DNA of 38,382 nucleotides from an uncultured Oscillospiraceae bacterium (GTDB taxonomy: Bacteria > Bacillota > Clostridia > Oscillospirales > Acutalibacteraceae). The position numbers and the translations under genes were made by a program. The notes under the pieces were generated by a model. The model ran no database searches. It was given only the letters and a program-made list of their open reading frames with translations, and was not told the DNA's origin. The first letter of the stretch is position 1. Each line of letters begins with the position of its first letter. The stretch covers positions 1 through 38,382 of the forward strand of contig URJF01000002.1 of the NCBI GenBank assembly GCA_900548085.1, written 5' to 3'. Of the stretch, positions 16,253-26,148 are shown piece by piece.

Positions 16253-16656
16253 TAGTCTTTAGATATTATTAAACTTTTTTGTGCACATTAACAAATTGGT
16301 GGGCTGGTTTTTGGTTATTTCGGACGAAAACAACCCCGTTTTCTTTCCTTTTTGCCGCATCACAGCAGTGCAAAAAGCGGAACAAAAAACAAGCAAAATT
16401 CACAGTTTTTTCGTTGCCTCAAAAGCTGTTTGTTAATTATTTATTTACAAATAATTTACAATTATTTAACCGTTATTTTCACATTGTCGCCGACTTGTAT
16501 GTCAAGGATTTTACTTGTCACTGTGTTTTTCGCTGTAAAGCAAAACTACTTTTCACTGCAAACGGATTTCTGCCTTTATTCATCAGAAACGGACATAATT
16601 CATCTCAAAAATAATACAATTCGTACCGACCTGTCGAATTTCATCAGCTATAATGG
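16253..16656. other. Spacer between the two divergent giant genes, no gene seen
   Basis: About 400 bases without a convincing gene. Two overlapping open frames on the plus strand (16279-16614 and 16352-16660) have no ribosome site, Phe/Cys-rich composition and no family resemblance, so I do not call them. The stretch is T-rich, with no tRNA, repeat array or mobile-element end that I can recognise. Confidence 0.6.
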
Positions 16657-16719
16657 TTAATAAAATTTATAATTTTTATTAAGAAACTATTGACAACTTA
16701 TAAGTTATATGTTATAAGT
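16657..16719 (+). promoter_or_regulatory. Promoter and symmetric elements of the 3043-aa protein gene
   Basis: TTGACA (16690-16695), 17 bases, TATAAG (16713-16718). Upstream is a perfect 9-bp inverted repeat, TTAATAAAA...TTTTATTAA (16657-16682). A 12-bp perfect palindrome AACTTATAAGTT (16695-16706) lies in the spacer, and TTATAAGT occurs twice, 14 bp apart (16698 and 16712), covering the -10 box. These are plausible binding sites for a regulator. Confidence 0.7.
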
Positions 16720-16724
16720 ATATT

Positions 16725-16887
16725 GACTTTGTTCGTGCGTGGGCACTTTGTACGCAAAACTCCAACCACAGTTGCGTGTAAATCTCCCGCGTTTTGCAAC
16801 ATTTTGTCATTTCAAAGAAAGCAGGCTTGCCCTGTTTTTTCGGCGACTTTGCAGAATGTTAATCATTAAAAAGAAGGAGAGATGATT
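16725..16887 (+). promoter_or_regulatory. Structured 5' leader of the 3043-aa protein gene
   Basis: About 160 bases between promoter and start codon. Three pairings compete for the same bases: ACGCAA (16752) with TTGCGT (16772), GCAAAAC (16754) with GTTTTGC (16791), and GTTGC (16771) with GCAAC (16796). Further on, GCAGG-cttgc-CCTG is followed by TTTTTT (about 16820-16841), a possible weak terminator. Switching structures upstream of a terminator are the layout of a riboswitch or attenuator, but I cannot match a known class. Confidence 0.5.
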
Positions 16888-19800
16888 ATGAAAACGAGCA
16901 AAAAGATACTCAGCTTTGTTTTAGCTGTAGTAATGATCGTTACCACTTGTTCTGTGGGCTTCACCGCCTTTGCTGCGGACGGCAATAAGTCTAACAGTAC
17001 ATATTGGAACGACAAGGCCGATGCAGATGCTGCATTCGAGTCTATCAACAACCTCGTCGACTACTTTGTTCCGACTATTCTGAACATTGAAGTAGGTTCC
17101 GGTGAGAAAAAAACAACACTTGGCGAGTCACTCGGCATTAGCAAGAGCGATTTCGACAAGACAAAGGTAACAGATATAGTCAAAGCTGTTTCACCAAAGC
17201 TCATAGGTCCCCTGTCCACTGTTCGCAAGGCATTGGATTCGAACTATTCAGCAAACGGTAAAGAGCAGATTATGAGAGATGTGTTTGGACTCAGTTCAGA
17301 TGATACGATCCAGCCATACTATGACCTGTACCTCAACTATTTGGATGATGACGGTTCTTCCGTATCATTCTACGATTTGTACCAGATGTGTACAGACAAT
17401 CTTGATTCCTCTGACGAGAAGCTTAAAGAGTATGCCAATACCACAAAAGAAGCACTCGATGTTCTCTTGGCAGCCGCTAAGTCAGCTAACGCAAAACTTG
17501 CAGGTGCAGAGAATCTCTATCACAGTGCACTCGGTACATCTAACACTTATGTTAAGGCTACTCTCAAAGAAACCGAAAACAACGAGCTCAGAGGCACCAA
17601 ACTCAAGGACCTCACAGACAGCAACGGTTACTACGCAGTAGGTGTTGAATTCGTAAGCAACTACTACAAAAACCTCGGTTTCACAGAAATTGCAAAATCC
17701 ATCAATAACCCCGGCGCAGCATATTATTATTACTATTCGGGTCAAGGCTATTCCATTCGTACCGCATTTGCTAAGATGTCATTAGTCAAGAAAGCAGGCG
17801 GCGAACTCACAACAGCCGATCTTATTAAGGACTATGCAAAAGACAGCACTGTCACAGCAAAGAGCTTTACTGCAGACAACTACAAAGATGTATTAGCGGA
17901 CTTCTCCGATAAGTACATAAGCGTAAACAAACTCAATGCTGCCGTTCAAATTGCTAACACCGCTCTGTGGTGGCAGAGATTCGTAGATTACACAAACTAT
18001 GCAGCAGTAGAAGACAAGTATGCTACACACACAGTAGAAGAACTTCAGGCTGCGTACGGTAACACCGAAAACGGTATCAGAAAGCTTCGTCTTGCTTTCA
18101 ACAACTCTTTCAACAAGAAGAAGGACTACACAAATCCGGCAGACGGCAAGACTTACAAGTTTGACGAATTTATGGCTCAGTATCAGACTGTAGTTAACCT
18201 CGACTATGTTTATGCACAGCTGGTTAATATAGCATACTTTGATTTGTCAGACACTCCGGACAGAGAAGCTAACGACTATAAGTCATCTAACTTCCAGAAG
18301 ATTCTTGATTATCTCATCAAGGATTATTCCGACAAGGGTTACATCGACCTTTCCCGTGTAGACGGCGAAAAAATCACTGACGAACAGCTGAAAGAAGCTG
18401 CAAAAGTTCTGAAAGCTAACAATTGGATAGGTTTGCAGGATTTCTGTAAGCTCGTATCCGGTGACTACAGTAATGTAACATCATTCGCATTCAGCTCCAC
18501 TGCTACCAAGTTCTTCAAGACTATGTTCGGTAGCAAGAACAGCAGCACAGGTAACTATGCCGACATCGGTGAAAAGACACAGTATCTTCTTAAATTTACT
18601 CGTGCACTCAGCGACGCCGACGGATCTGTAGCAGCAGATACCTCTCTCACAGAGGATCAAAAGCTCGACAAGATGGTTGCTAATGCTAAAGCAGTTAAGT
18701 ACGACTACGCAGCAGCAGCAAAATGGGGCGCAGACGACGGAACTCTTGTAAGCTATATCAACAAGACAATTCCTAACTACCTCATCACAGAGGTATTCGG
18801 TAATATGGATAACAATGCCAATGTACCTTATACATCATACATTTACACCCATATTACTAACCCTTATGAGTCTTATCTCAAGCAAAAGACAGCAGGCGTT
18901 AAATACTCCTACAACAACTATCCTATGACTCCGGAAGTTGCTACAGCAGCAGCTAACACTTCTCTCAACGCAGTAATCAATCTTGCGTTAGACAAGAACG
19001 GAACTATCGGCGGCGTAGTTGACGCAGCATTGAGCCAGCTGGCTACAACAAAGATTGATATTGATTCACTTAAAGATTTGCTTACAGACATTTGGTCAGA
19101 TTTGGCTACAAAGCCTGTAGATACAATCTTCAAGCTCGTACCGACATTGGTAATTCTTCTCGACGAAGTAATTGAGCCGATGGTACTCAACGGTGACGGC
19201 GACCTGTACAACGCAGGCGGCAAGGGTCAGCTTTGGGGTATCTTGAACGGTGTTCTCGATCCGCTCAGTCTCGACCAGGGCAACACAGAGGTTGGTATCA
19301 CAACCGTTGCATTCGACCTTAACAAAGTTCTTCCTGCACTTCTCCACCACTTCGACGGTGACGATGCTACTGCACGCTCAATCGTAGGCGACTACAGTGC
19401 ATATGCAGACAAAGGACTCGGTGCTGACTTTAAGGCAGACACAATCAAGTACACCGGTATCTATGTAGCCGACAAGGCTATCAGCGGAGTACAAATCAGC
19501 GACATCAAAGTCGGTGATGGCGATACCCAAAAGGGCGTACAGGAAATCATCACAGAACTTGCTTCTTTCGCAACGGACGCTGTAGATGAATATGTCGCAT
19601 CACACAAGAACGACATCAAGTACTCATCCGACGGTGACGTAGCTAACAAGGGACTCAACAACATATTCGTTTCTGTTCCTCAGTTGCTCGACATCTTCGG
19701 CAAGAAATTCCTCACAAAGTACGGAGTTAAATCCGACTGGACATATTGCTATGACGGTAAGATAGTAAAGAAATCTGTTTCTTCTGCTGCCGGCGAACAG

Positions 19801-22800
19801 TATGTAAACACTTCTTTGGAAGAATTCAAGGCACTCTACGACAAGAATGACCCATCCGGCGTACTTTCTAAGTTTGTAGAAATTCTTATCGGCGATCAGG
19901 CAAACGCATTAGTTGACCTTCTCAATGATGTATTCGCTACCGATACAAACAAGCTCACAGCTCCCATCGCTCTTGTACAAAATGTACTCTCAGCACTTGG
20001 CGGCTTAGGCGAAACAAGTGTTCTCACCGATGTCCTCAACGGTTTGTTCCAGCTCAAGAGAAGCGATGACACATCCTTCACATTTGAGAAGAGAGACAAA
20101 ACCAACTTTGTCGGTTTGAGCAACAAATCATGCCTGTTCCTTCTCTCTAACCTTATCTATGAGAAGAACGGCAAAGAGGCAGGTCTTGTACCTTTCATCA
20201 GCGACCTTATCTCAGGTGGCTCAACAAAGACTACTAAGACAACATCAGCAAGTAAATCATCAGTAGCATCACTCCTCGGTAAGAGCGGTGCACCGCTTCT
20301 CGCTACATCAAAGAGAACCGACTATAACGACCTTCTCTCAAAGCGTAACGAAAAAGCAGCAGCAAAGATTGTAAACAAACTCGATGACATTCTTGCATCT
20401 CTCCTCAAAAATACAACTCTCAACGGTTTCAACTTCGCCGCTAACGACAGCATCCTGTCAGGTGTAGTATCGACTGTATCCAACTACATCGGCGAAAACA
20501 ATACCAACGAGATTGTTAAACTCCTTGACAAATACTTAGAGTGCATCGTAGCAAACAATGCAAGTTCTAAGGACGGCAAGGTAAATGCAAAGAACGTTTA
20601 TACTTCTGCTAACCTCTCTAACCTCGTTACAGAGACATATGCTCTGGTTGAAAACATCCTCGGCTATGTATTCTATGAAAACGGCGGCAAAGGTCTCCTG
20701 GGTGACAAAGATCCTAACAGACTTATCGTTGACGCAATAGCAGGTGTTATTTCACCTGACTCTGTAGCAGTAAGAATGGACAGCAAGTATTCTAAGACTG
20801 CAAAGATACTCGAAAGCAAGAGCTACCTTAACTGGACCGACATCAAGGGCACAAACAAAGACCTTGGCTATGGCTTCAGCAAAGGTGACAAGACAGAGTT
20901 CTACAATGCACTGGGCGAATCACTGAACGGAATCGCAGCAGTCGTTGGTGTATTCCTCTCTGCTTCATATGTTGACTCTGCAAAGAGCGGAAACTACTAC
21001 AGTGAGATTCTTTATCCTGTAATGAACAACCTTGCTAAGGCAACAGGCGCCACCGGCGTTATGAATCCTGTCGCATTCAACAAGGCATCTCATTCACAGC
21101 AGCTTGTAAAGGGCATTATGACACCTGTATCTAACATTCTGTCACAACTCTACAAGGCTCCTGCAAGCTTCCTGCTCAACGCAGTAAAGGGCTTGGCTGC
21201 ATCACTTACAGACAGCAGCGTTAAGTCAATAGTAAAGAACGCAGTCGCTCCTATCAACAACCTGATTGATGGTCTCGGCACAGTAGTTGAAAACCTTTCA
21301 CCTACATTTGCAAAGACAGTAAGAGCTCTCAATGACAAAATTAAGATTGAGCTTGAATATGATAAGGACATTATCGTATCCTACATCAACAAGTTACTCG
21401 GCGGTGTTAAGGTGCTTGCCGGAATCAAACTTAATCCAATCGATTGGAACAAGCTGGCTAAAGCAAGCTCACCTGCTCAGGTTCTTCTCCTGATATATGG
21501 CTATGCAGTAGACACAATGCTCGACTCTAAGCTTATCTCTACTATTCTTGAGAACACTGATAAGCAAAACAAAAACAACGATAATGCAGGAGCTATCAAG
21601 ATTATTAGAATGTTGACAAAGGATTTGTCTGCAACACAAGTACTCAACATTATCGGTGATGTGCTCGACGGTATCCTCAGCCCGACAGAAGTTTACTGGA
21701 CCTTCAGTGAATATTCAAACAAGCTGAGCACCAAGAAGTTCTCATATCCTACAGATGTAACATCATCACAGGCTACACAGGCTGTAGATCAGTTGGATGA
21801 ACTCGTTAAGAATATATTCCCACTGCTCAAGGCTCTCGGCGTAGCAAACATTGATGACCTTTCATCTCTTATCAATGACAATCTCTATACAAACGAGATG
21901 CTCACAACTATTGCTAAGGCTGTTTACGGTGCACTTGAGTCTAATGACACAATCAACAGTGTACTTACCGAAGTTGGCCTCGATCCTTCACCTAAGGGCT
22001 TCGCTAAATTCCTTACAGCTAAGGGCTACGGTCAGACATTCTCATCTGCCGCTAAGACTCTCAGCAAGGCAAAGAGCTGGAGCAAGGTTAATAAGATTAA
22101 CTGGGGCTTCAAGAACGGTTCGTCCAAGGCTCAGACAGGATTCATTAACGGTCTCGCCGCTATGGTTCGTCCTATCAACGGCGTACTTGCAATCTTCCTT
22201 GCAGCTGACGGTGAATACAGCAACTCAATGAGCGCAGCTCAGAAGAAGCAAATCGTAGGTCTCATCAAACAGATTGATGTGGCTAAGTCATTCAATATCG
22301 CTACTGACAGTGATGCAGGCTGCACACTCAAGATTTCTGTTAAGAAGGGTATCCTCACAGCAGTAATCGACAGCAAGATGTCAAAGGACAACAGCACACT
22401 TAAGGTTGACCTTGTTTCCGTAGCAAGTGACGCTCTCAACTCATTCTTCGACGGAAAGACAAACGGCAAGATCGGTACAAACGGTTACGAAAACGCAATC
22501 ATCCCTGTACTCGAAGCATTTATGTGCAAGAATGTTAAGACCTACAAGCAGTATCTCAGCGACTACAACAAGGCAAAGGATAACTTGGTTATTGACATTC
22601 TCAAGCCACTCCTCGGATTTGTTGACGAATTAGCAAAGGCACCTGTTGATACACTCACAAAGGTACTTCCTAATGTAGCATACTTCATCGACGGCAATGG
22701 CATTGCACAGGTTGTATCCAATCTTCTCGCTCCTATCACCTCAGAAAAGGGCGTTCTCGGTGCACTAAAGAAGAACGGAATTGATGCAGACAAACTCGTC

Positions 22801-25800
22801 AAGTCAATTGCAGGTAAAGACTTGGGTGCAGTGGTTTCCGACCTTATCAACAACGCATTAGGAACTAACGTCGACTTGACTCTCAAGCTCACAGACCTCA
22901 AGTCCTGCAACATTCAGGATGCAATCATTCCTATCGTAAACGGCGTTCTCGCTAACAACGGTATCAAGATTAAGATTCCTACAATTAAGTGGGCAACACT
23001 TGCTTCTCACGGCACACTCAAGACAGTAAAGAGTGCCGCTAAGAACAGCGAAGGCAAGTACACAACGAGAAGAGTAACTGCTAATCAGGGCGAAGTTCTT
23101 GTGGCTGTACTCCGCTATGTAGCTGATACACTTATCAAGAACTCAACAGGTCTCAAGAAGCTCATTACTTCTATCGAAGGTGTTAAGAGCAACAAGACTG
23201 TTGTAGCAGTAGTTAAGTCAGTATTCAATCAGGTTAAGAGTGCTTCTAAGGACGATATAGTAAGAGCAATCTTCCACTTCCTCAACGGCGAAGCAACAGA
23301 TGTTTACTACAACTACACTGGCTACAAGTCAAAGAGCTACTCATTCGATTATGACAACATTGACCCTGCATTCTGCTCACAGCTCGCTAAGCAGCTCGAC
23401 ACTTCTGTAGACAGCGTATTCGCTCTCCTCAAAGAATTGGGCGTAGCAAACATTTCGAGCCTCAATGCTCTCGTTAATGACAATCTCTACACAGACAGTC
23501 TCATCACTACTATTGCTACCGGTCTCTACGGTGCAATCGACGGCGTAAAGGTAGGCTCAGGAAGACTTTCCGCTATCCTCGCTCAGGTAGACATAGACTG
23601 CACAACAAAGGGCTTTGCAGCTCTCCTTACAAACAAGGCTTACGGCAAGCAATACAAGGCTGCCGCTAAGGTAATCGGCAAGGCAAGCAACTGGACTAAG
23701 GTTAGCAAGTCTAAGCTCAGCTGGGGCGTTAAGGATAAGGCAACATTCCTCAATGCACTTGCAGCAATTCTTCGTCCTCTGTACGGCGTACTCGACACAC
23801 TCCTTACAGACGGCTCACTGAAACTGCTCAATTCTGTATCAGTTCCGGGTTCAAACGGATACGAGTCAACAATCGCACCTCTGCTTGAGGCACTGGGTGT
23901 AACCGGTCTCAAGACTCAGGCACAGCTCAAGGCTGACGCTGCTAAGGCATACGACAACCTGCTGCTCGACATCGTTACTCCGCTCATCAACAAGGTAGAA
24001 GAAATCCTCGCTAAGCCAATCGAAACAGTAGCAGATATGCTTCCTACATTCGCACTGTTCATCGCTAATGACGGATTGATTCAATGTGTTGACAACCTGC
24101 TCACTCCTGTATCCGCACTTCTCAAGGCAGTTAAGCCAATCGTAGATGTCAACGACATTCTCAAGGCTGTAGGCCTCGACCTGAACGGACTCCTTAAGAA
24201 AGCAGGCGTTAAGGCAAATGTAAAGCTTGACCTTTACAACCTGCCTAAGACTCTGAAGCCAATCGTTGGCTCAGACAATCTCGTACCATTCATCAACAGC
24301 ATACTCGGCATAATCAAGGTTGGCGGCAAGTCACTGAACATTAAGCTCCCTGCAATCGACTGGTACAAACTCGCAAGCCACGGTCAAATGAAGACCGTAA
24401 AGAGCGTAGCTAAGAATACTCAAGGCAAGTACACAAGAAAGATTGTTGAAGGCCGTCAGGGCGAAACACTCTTGGCTGTACTCCGCTACATTGAGAGCCT
24501 TCTTATCAACAACGCTAAGGCTATCTCAAACATCGTTTGCAACATTGACGCTGTTAAGAAGAACAAGACTATCGCAAATGTAGTTAAGTCAATTCTCAAC
24601 AACATCAGCAACGCTAAGTTTGATGAAATCGTAAAAGCACTGTTCTACTTCCTCCAGGGCAAGCAGACAGACGCATTCTTCGACTACAGCAACTTCACTT
24701 ACAAGACTGATTACAAGTTCAGCTACGGCTCAATGGATAAGAAGTTCTGTAAGCAGCTTGCTCCAATGCTCGACGGTCTCGTAACAGGTCTTCTTCAAGA
24801 CAAGGGCGGACTCCTCGGTCTCATCACCGACATGGTTTACTCAGACGAAATCGTTGGTAAGCTCGCAACTGCACTCTACGGTGCAATCGAAAATGTTAAG
24901 ATTGACGGTATCGGCTCTCTTAACAACATACTTAAGCTCATCGGCATCGACTTCTCTGCCTCTAATGTGGCTGACCTCCTCGTAAATGAGAAATACGGTC
25001 AGACATATCCTCAGGTAGCAAGCGTAATCAGAAGCGCAGGCTCATGGGCAAATGTAAAGGCTACAAGTCTCAAGTGGGGCGTAAAGGACAGAAAGACATT
25101 CCTCAATGCTCTCGTATCTGTACTTCGTCCTATCTACGGCGTACTCGATGTACTCCTCAACGACTCTAACCTGAACATCTACAATATCGCATCTGTTCCG
25201 GGCTCTGACGGATACACCTCAACAATCGTACCTCTCCTCGAGGCATTCGGTGTATACAACATCAAGACTCAGTACCAGTACAGAGAAGATATGAACAAGG
25301 CATACGACGCAGTACTCCTTGACATACTCAATCCTCTTATGGATAAGGTAGAAGACATACTCAACGCACCTGTAGAGATGCTCGCAGATATTCTTCCTAA
25401 CCTGTCACTGTTCTTCGCTAACGACGGACTTCTTCAGATTATTGAAAATCTCTTGACTCCTGTATCTGCTCTCCTTGATGCAGTTAAGCCAATAGTAAAT
25501 GTAAATGATCTTCTCAGTGCAGTAGGATTTGATATCAACGCATTGACAGCTAAGGCAGGACTTAACCTTAACATCAAGCTCGATGTTTATGACCTGTCCG
25601 GCTCACTGAAGCCTCTCATCGGCGCAGACAATGTAGTAGGATTACTGAACACTATCCTTTCAATTATCAAGATCAGCGGCAAATCACTCGGCATCGTTCT
25701 TCCCGAAATCGATTGGTTCAAGCTTGCAAGCCACGGTGATGTAATCATCAACGAGGCATCACAGGCAGCAACAATCGGTGGCAGAATTTATGTCAAGGCT

Positions 25801-26019
25801 GATCAGGATGAAACCTTGATAGCAGTTCTCAGATTCTTGATTGACACAGTAAACTACAAGGATAACTACGACGCAATCGTAGGTCTCGTAGGCGGACTGC
25901 TCGGCGGCGCAAGCTCCAGCATCTCCGATGTTGTCAGCCAGGTTCTCGATATGCTCAAGGGCGACAGCGACGAAGTTATTGCTAACCTTGTTGATCTCCT
26001 TCAATCTTTCGCAGGTTAA
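16888..26019 (+). CDS. Giant secreted repeat protein, 3043 aa
   Basis: The start is ATG 16888, eight bases after AAGGAG; ATG 16882 is only two bases from it. A signal peptide (TSKKILSFVLAVVMIVTTC to FTAFAADG) directs export. The chain is rich in Leu, Val, Asn, Asp and Lys and looks mostly helical. The C-terminal 1450 residues are three repeats of about 450 residues, and a more degenerate copy precedes them. Each repeat holds LRP-x-Y/N-GVL (residues 1761, 2296, 2747) and ASHG (2039, 2496, 2947). Traces such as KPVDTIFKLVPTL occur near residue 745. I see no LPXTG, dockerin, S-layer homology or transmembrane tail: the end is LVDLLQSFAG. Lysine is mostly AAG here but AAA in neighbours such as the methyltransferase, suggesting strong expression. 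Function is unknown; an adhesive or structural surface role is a guess. It diverges from the dockerin giant. Confidence 0.85.
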   Translation: MKTSKKILSFVLAVVMIVTTCSVGFTAFAADGNKSNSTYWNDKADADAAFESINNLVDYFVPTILNIEVGSGEKKTTLGESLGISKSDFDKTKVTDIVKAVSPKLIGPLSTVRKALDSNYSANGKEQIMRDVFGLSSDDTIQPYYDLYLNYLDDDGSSVSFYDLYQMCTDNLDSSDEKLKEYANTTKEALDVLLAAAKSANAKLAGAENLYHSALGTSNTYVKATLKETENNELRGTKLKDLTDSNGYYAVGVEFVSNYYKNLGFTEIAKSINNPGAAYYYYYSGQGYSIRTAFAKMSLVKKAGGELTTADLIKDYAKDSTVTAKSFTADNYKDVLADFSDKYISVNKLNAAVQIANTALWWQRFVDYTNYAAVEDKYATHTVEELQAAYGNTENGIRKLRLAFNNSFNKKKDYTNPADGKTYKFDEFMAQYQTVVNLDYVYAQLVNIAYFDLSDTPDREANDYKSSNFQKILDYLIKDYSDKGYIDLSRVDGEKITDEQLKEAAKVLKANNWIGLQDFCKLVSGDYSNVTSFAFSSTATKFFKTMFGSKNSSTGNYADIGEKTQYLLKFTRALSDADGSVAADTSLTEDQKLDKMVANAKAVKYDYAAAAKWGADDGTLVSYINKTIPNYLITEVFGNMDNNANVPYTSYIYTHITNPYESYLKQKTAGVKYSYNNYPMTPEVATAAANTSLNAVINLALDKNGTIGGVVDAALSQLATTKIDIDSLKDLLTDIWSDLATKPVDTIFKLVPTLVILLDEVIEPMVLNGDGDLYNAGGKGQLWGILNGVLDPLSLDQGNTEVGITTVAFDLNKVLPALLHHFDGDDATARSIVGDYSAYADKGLGADFKADTIKYTGIYVADKAISGVQISDIKVGDGDTQKGVQEIITELASFATDAVDEYVASHKNDIKYSSDGDVANKGLNNIFVSVPQLLDIFGKKFLTKYGVKSDWTYCYDGKIVKKSVSSAAGEQYVNTSLEEFKALYDKNDPSGVLSKFVEILIGDQANALVDLLNDVFATDTNKLTAPIALVQNVLSALGGLGETSVLTDVLNGLFQLKRSDDTSFTFEKRDKTNFVGLSNKSCLFLLSNLIYEKNGKEAGLVPFISDLISGGSTKTTKTTSASKSSVASLLGKSGAPLLATSKRTDYNDLLSKRNEKAAAKIVNKLDDILASLLKNTTLNGFNFAANDSILSGVVSTVSNYIGENNTNEIVKLLDKYLECIVANNASSKDGKVNAKNVYTSANLSNLVTETYALVENILGYVFYENGGKGLLGDKDPNRLIVDAIAGVISPDSVAVRMDSKYSKTAKILESKSYLNWTDIKGTNKDLGYGFSKGDKTEFYNALGESLNGIAAVVGVFLSASYVDSAKSGNYYSEILYPVMNNLAKATGATGVMNPVAFNKASHSQQLVKGIMTPVSNILSQLYKAPASFLLNAVKGLAASLTDSSVKSIVKNAVAPINNLIDGLGTVVENLSPTFAKTVRALNDKIKIELEYDKDIIVSYINKLLGGVKVLAGIKLNPIDWNKLAKASSPAQVLLLIYGYAVDTMLDSKLISTILENTDKQNKNNDNAGAIKIIRMLTKDLSATQVLNIIGDVLDGILSPTEVYWTFSEYSNKLSTKKFSYPTDVTSSQATQAVDQLDELVKNIFPLLKALGVANIDDLSSLINDNLYTNEMLTTIAKAVYGALESNDTINSVLTEVGLDPSPKGFAKFLTAKGYGQTFSSAAKTLSKAKSWSKVNKINWGFKNGSSKAQTGFINGLAAMVRPINGVLAIFLAADGEYSNSMSAAQKKQIVGLIKQIDVAKSFNIATDSDAGCTLKISVKKGILTAVIDSKMSKDNSTLKVDLVSVASDALNSFFDGKTNGKIGTNGYENAIIPVLEAFMCKNVKTYKQYLSDYNKAKDNLVIDILKPLLGFVDELAKAPVDTLTKVLPNVAYFIDGNGIAQVVSNLLAPITSEKGVLGALKKNGIDADKLVKSIAGKDLGAVVSDLINNALGTNVDLTLKLTDLKSCNIQDAIIPIVNGVLANNGIKIKIPTIKWATLASHGTLKTVKSAAKNSEGKYTTRRVTANQGEVLVAVLRYVADTLIKNSTGLKKLITSIEGVKSNKTVVAVVKSVFNQVKSASKDDIVRAIFHFLNGEATDVYYNYTGYKSKSYSFDYDNIDPAFCSQLAKQLDTSVDSVFALLKELGVANISSLNALVNDNLYTDSLITTIATGLYGAIDGVKVGSGRLSAILAQVDIDCTTKGFAALLTNKAYGKQYKAAAKVIGKASNWTKVSKSKLSWGVKDKATFLNALAAILRPLYGVLDTLLTDGSLKLLNSVSVPGSNGYESTIAPLLEALGVTGLKTQAQLKADAAKAYDNLLLDIVTPLINKVEEILAKPIETVADMLPTFALFIANDGLIQCVDNLLTPVSALLKAVKPIVDVNDILKAVGLDLNGLLKKAGVKANVKLDLYNLPKTLKPIVGSDNLVPFINSILGIIKVGGKSLNIKLPAIDWYKLASHGQMKTVKSVAKNTQGKYTRKIVEGRQGETLLAVLRYIESLLINNAKAISNIVCNIDAVKKNKTIANVVKSILNNISNAKFDEIVKALFYFLQGKQTDAFFDYSNFTYKTDYKFSYGSMDKKFCKQLAPMLDGLVTGLLQDKGGLLGLITDMVYSDEIVGKLATALYGAIENVKIDGIGSLNNILKLIGIDFSASNVADLLVNEKYGQTYPQVASVIRSAGSWANVKATSLKWGVKDRKTFLNALVSVLRPIYGVLDVLLNDSNLNIYNIASVPGSDGYTSTIVPLLEAFGVYNIKTQYQYREDMNKAYDAVLLDILNPLMDKVEDILNAPVEMLADILPNLSLFFANDGLLQIIENLLTPVSALLDAVKPIVNVNDLLSAVGFDINALTAKAGLNLNIKLDVYDLSGSLKPLIGADNVVGLLNTILSIIKISGKSLGIVLPEIDWFKLASHGDVIINEASQAATIGGRIYVKADQDETLIAVLRFLIDTVNYKDNYDAIVGLVGGLLGGASSSISDVVSQVLDMLKGDSDEVIANLVDLLQSFAG
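21676..26016 (+). repeat. Three long coding repeats in the giant protein gene
   Basis: Approximate units are 21676-23289, 23290-24663 and 24664-26016. Landmarks recur at regular distance: the LRP-GVL codons at 22168, 23773 and 25126, the NGYE/DGYT codons near 22483, 23855 and 25207, and the ASHG codons at 23002, 24373 and 25726. The first unit has about 80 extra residues after LRPINGVL. The last two units are the most alike, which points to stepwise duplication with the youngest copies at the 3' end. Confidence 0.85.
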
Positions 26020-26041
26020 TAATAACTGACCTATAAATTAT

Positions 26042-26072
26042 AAAAGGCACTCCCTCGGGAGTGTCTTTTTTT
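26042..26072 (+). terminator. Terminator of the giant protein gene
   Basis: AAAGGCACTCC pairs with the matching GGAGTGTCTTT around a CTCG tetraloop, followed by seven T's. Confidence 0.92.
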
Positions 26073-26083
26073 AGTGTTTGGAC

Positions 26084-26112
26084 TTGTAATAGGTTATTAT
26101 ATTTAGTATAAT
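26084..26112 (+). promoter_or_regulatory. Promoter of the Nudix gene and probably the two after it
   Basis: TTGTAA (26084-26089), 17 bases, TATAAT (26107-26112), just after the giant gene's terminator. Confidence 0.68.
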
Positions 26113-26148
26113 ATATTCAGTTATAACTATATACTCGGTGGTGAAAAA

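Noticed and set aside
16279..16660. Two overlapping plus-strand open frames of 111 and 102 codons between the giant genes
   Set aside because: No ribosome binding site, odd Phe/Cys-rich composition and no family resemblance; they lie in a regulatory spacer.
16735..16800. GGGCA...ACGCAAA-like strings in the giant gene leader, reminiscent of a cyclic di-GMP riboswitch
   Set aside because: The spacing between the conserved blocks is far too short, and the second stem and tetraloop receptor are missing. I keep it only as an unassigned structured leader.
26020..26148. A frameshifted remnant of an anchor or dockerin after the giant gene
   Set aside because: The gene ends in tandem stops followed at once by a terminator, and the remaining bases are a promoter; no frame encodes an anchor.
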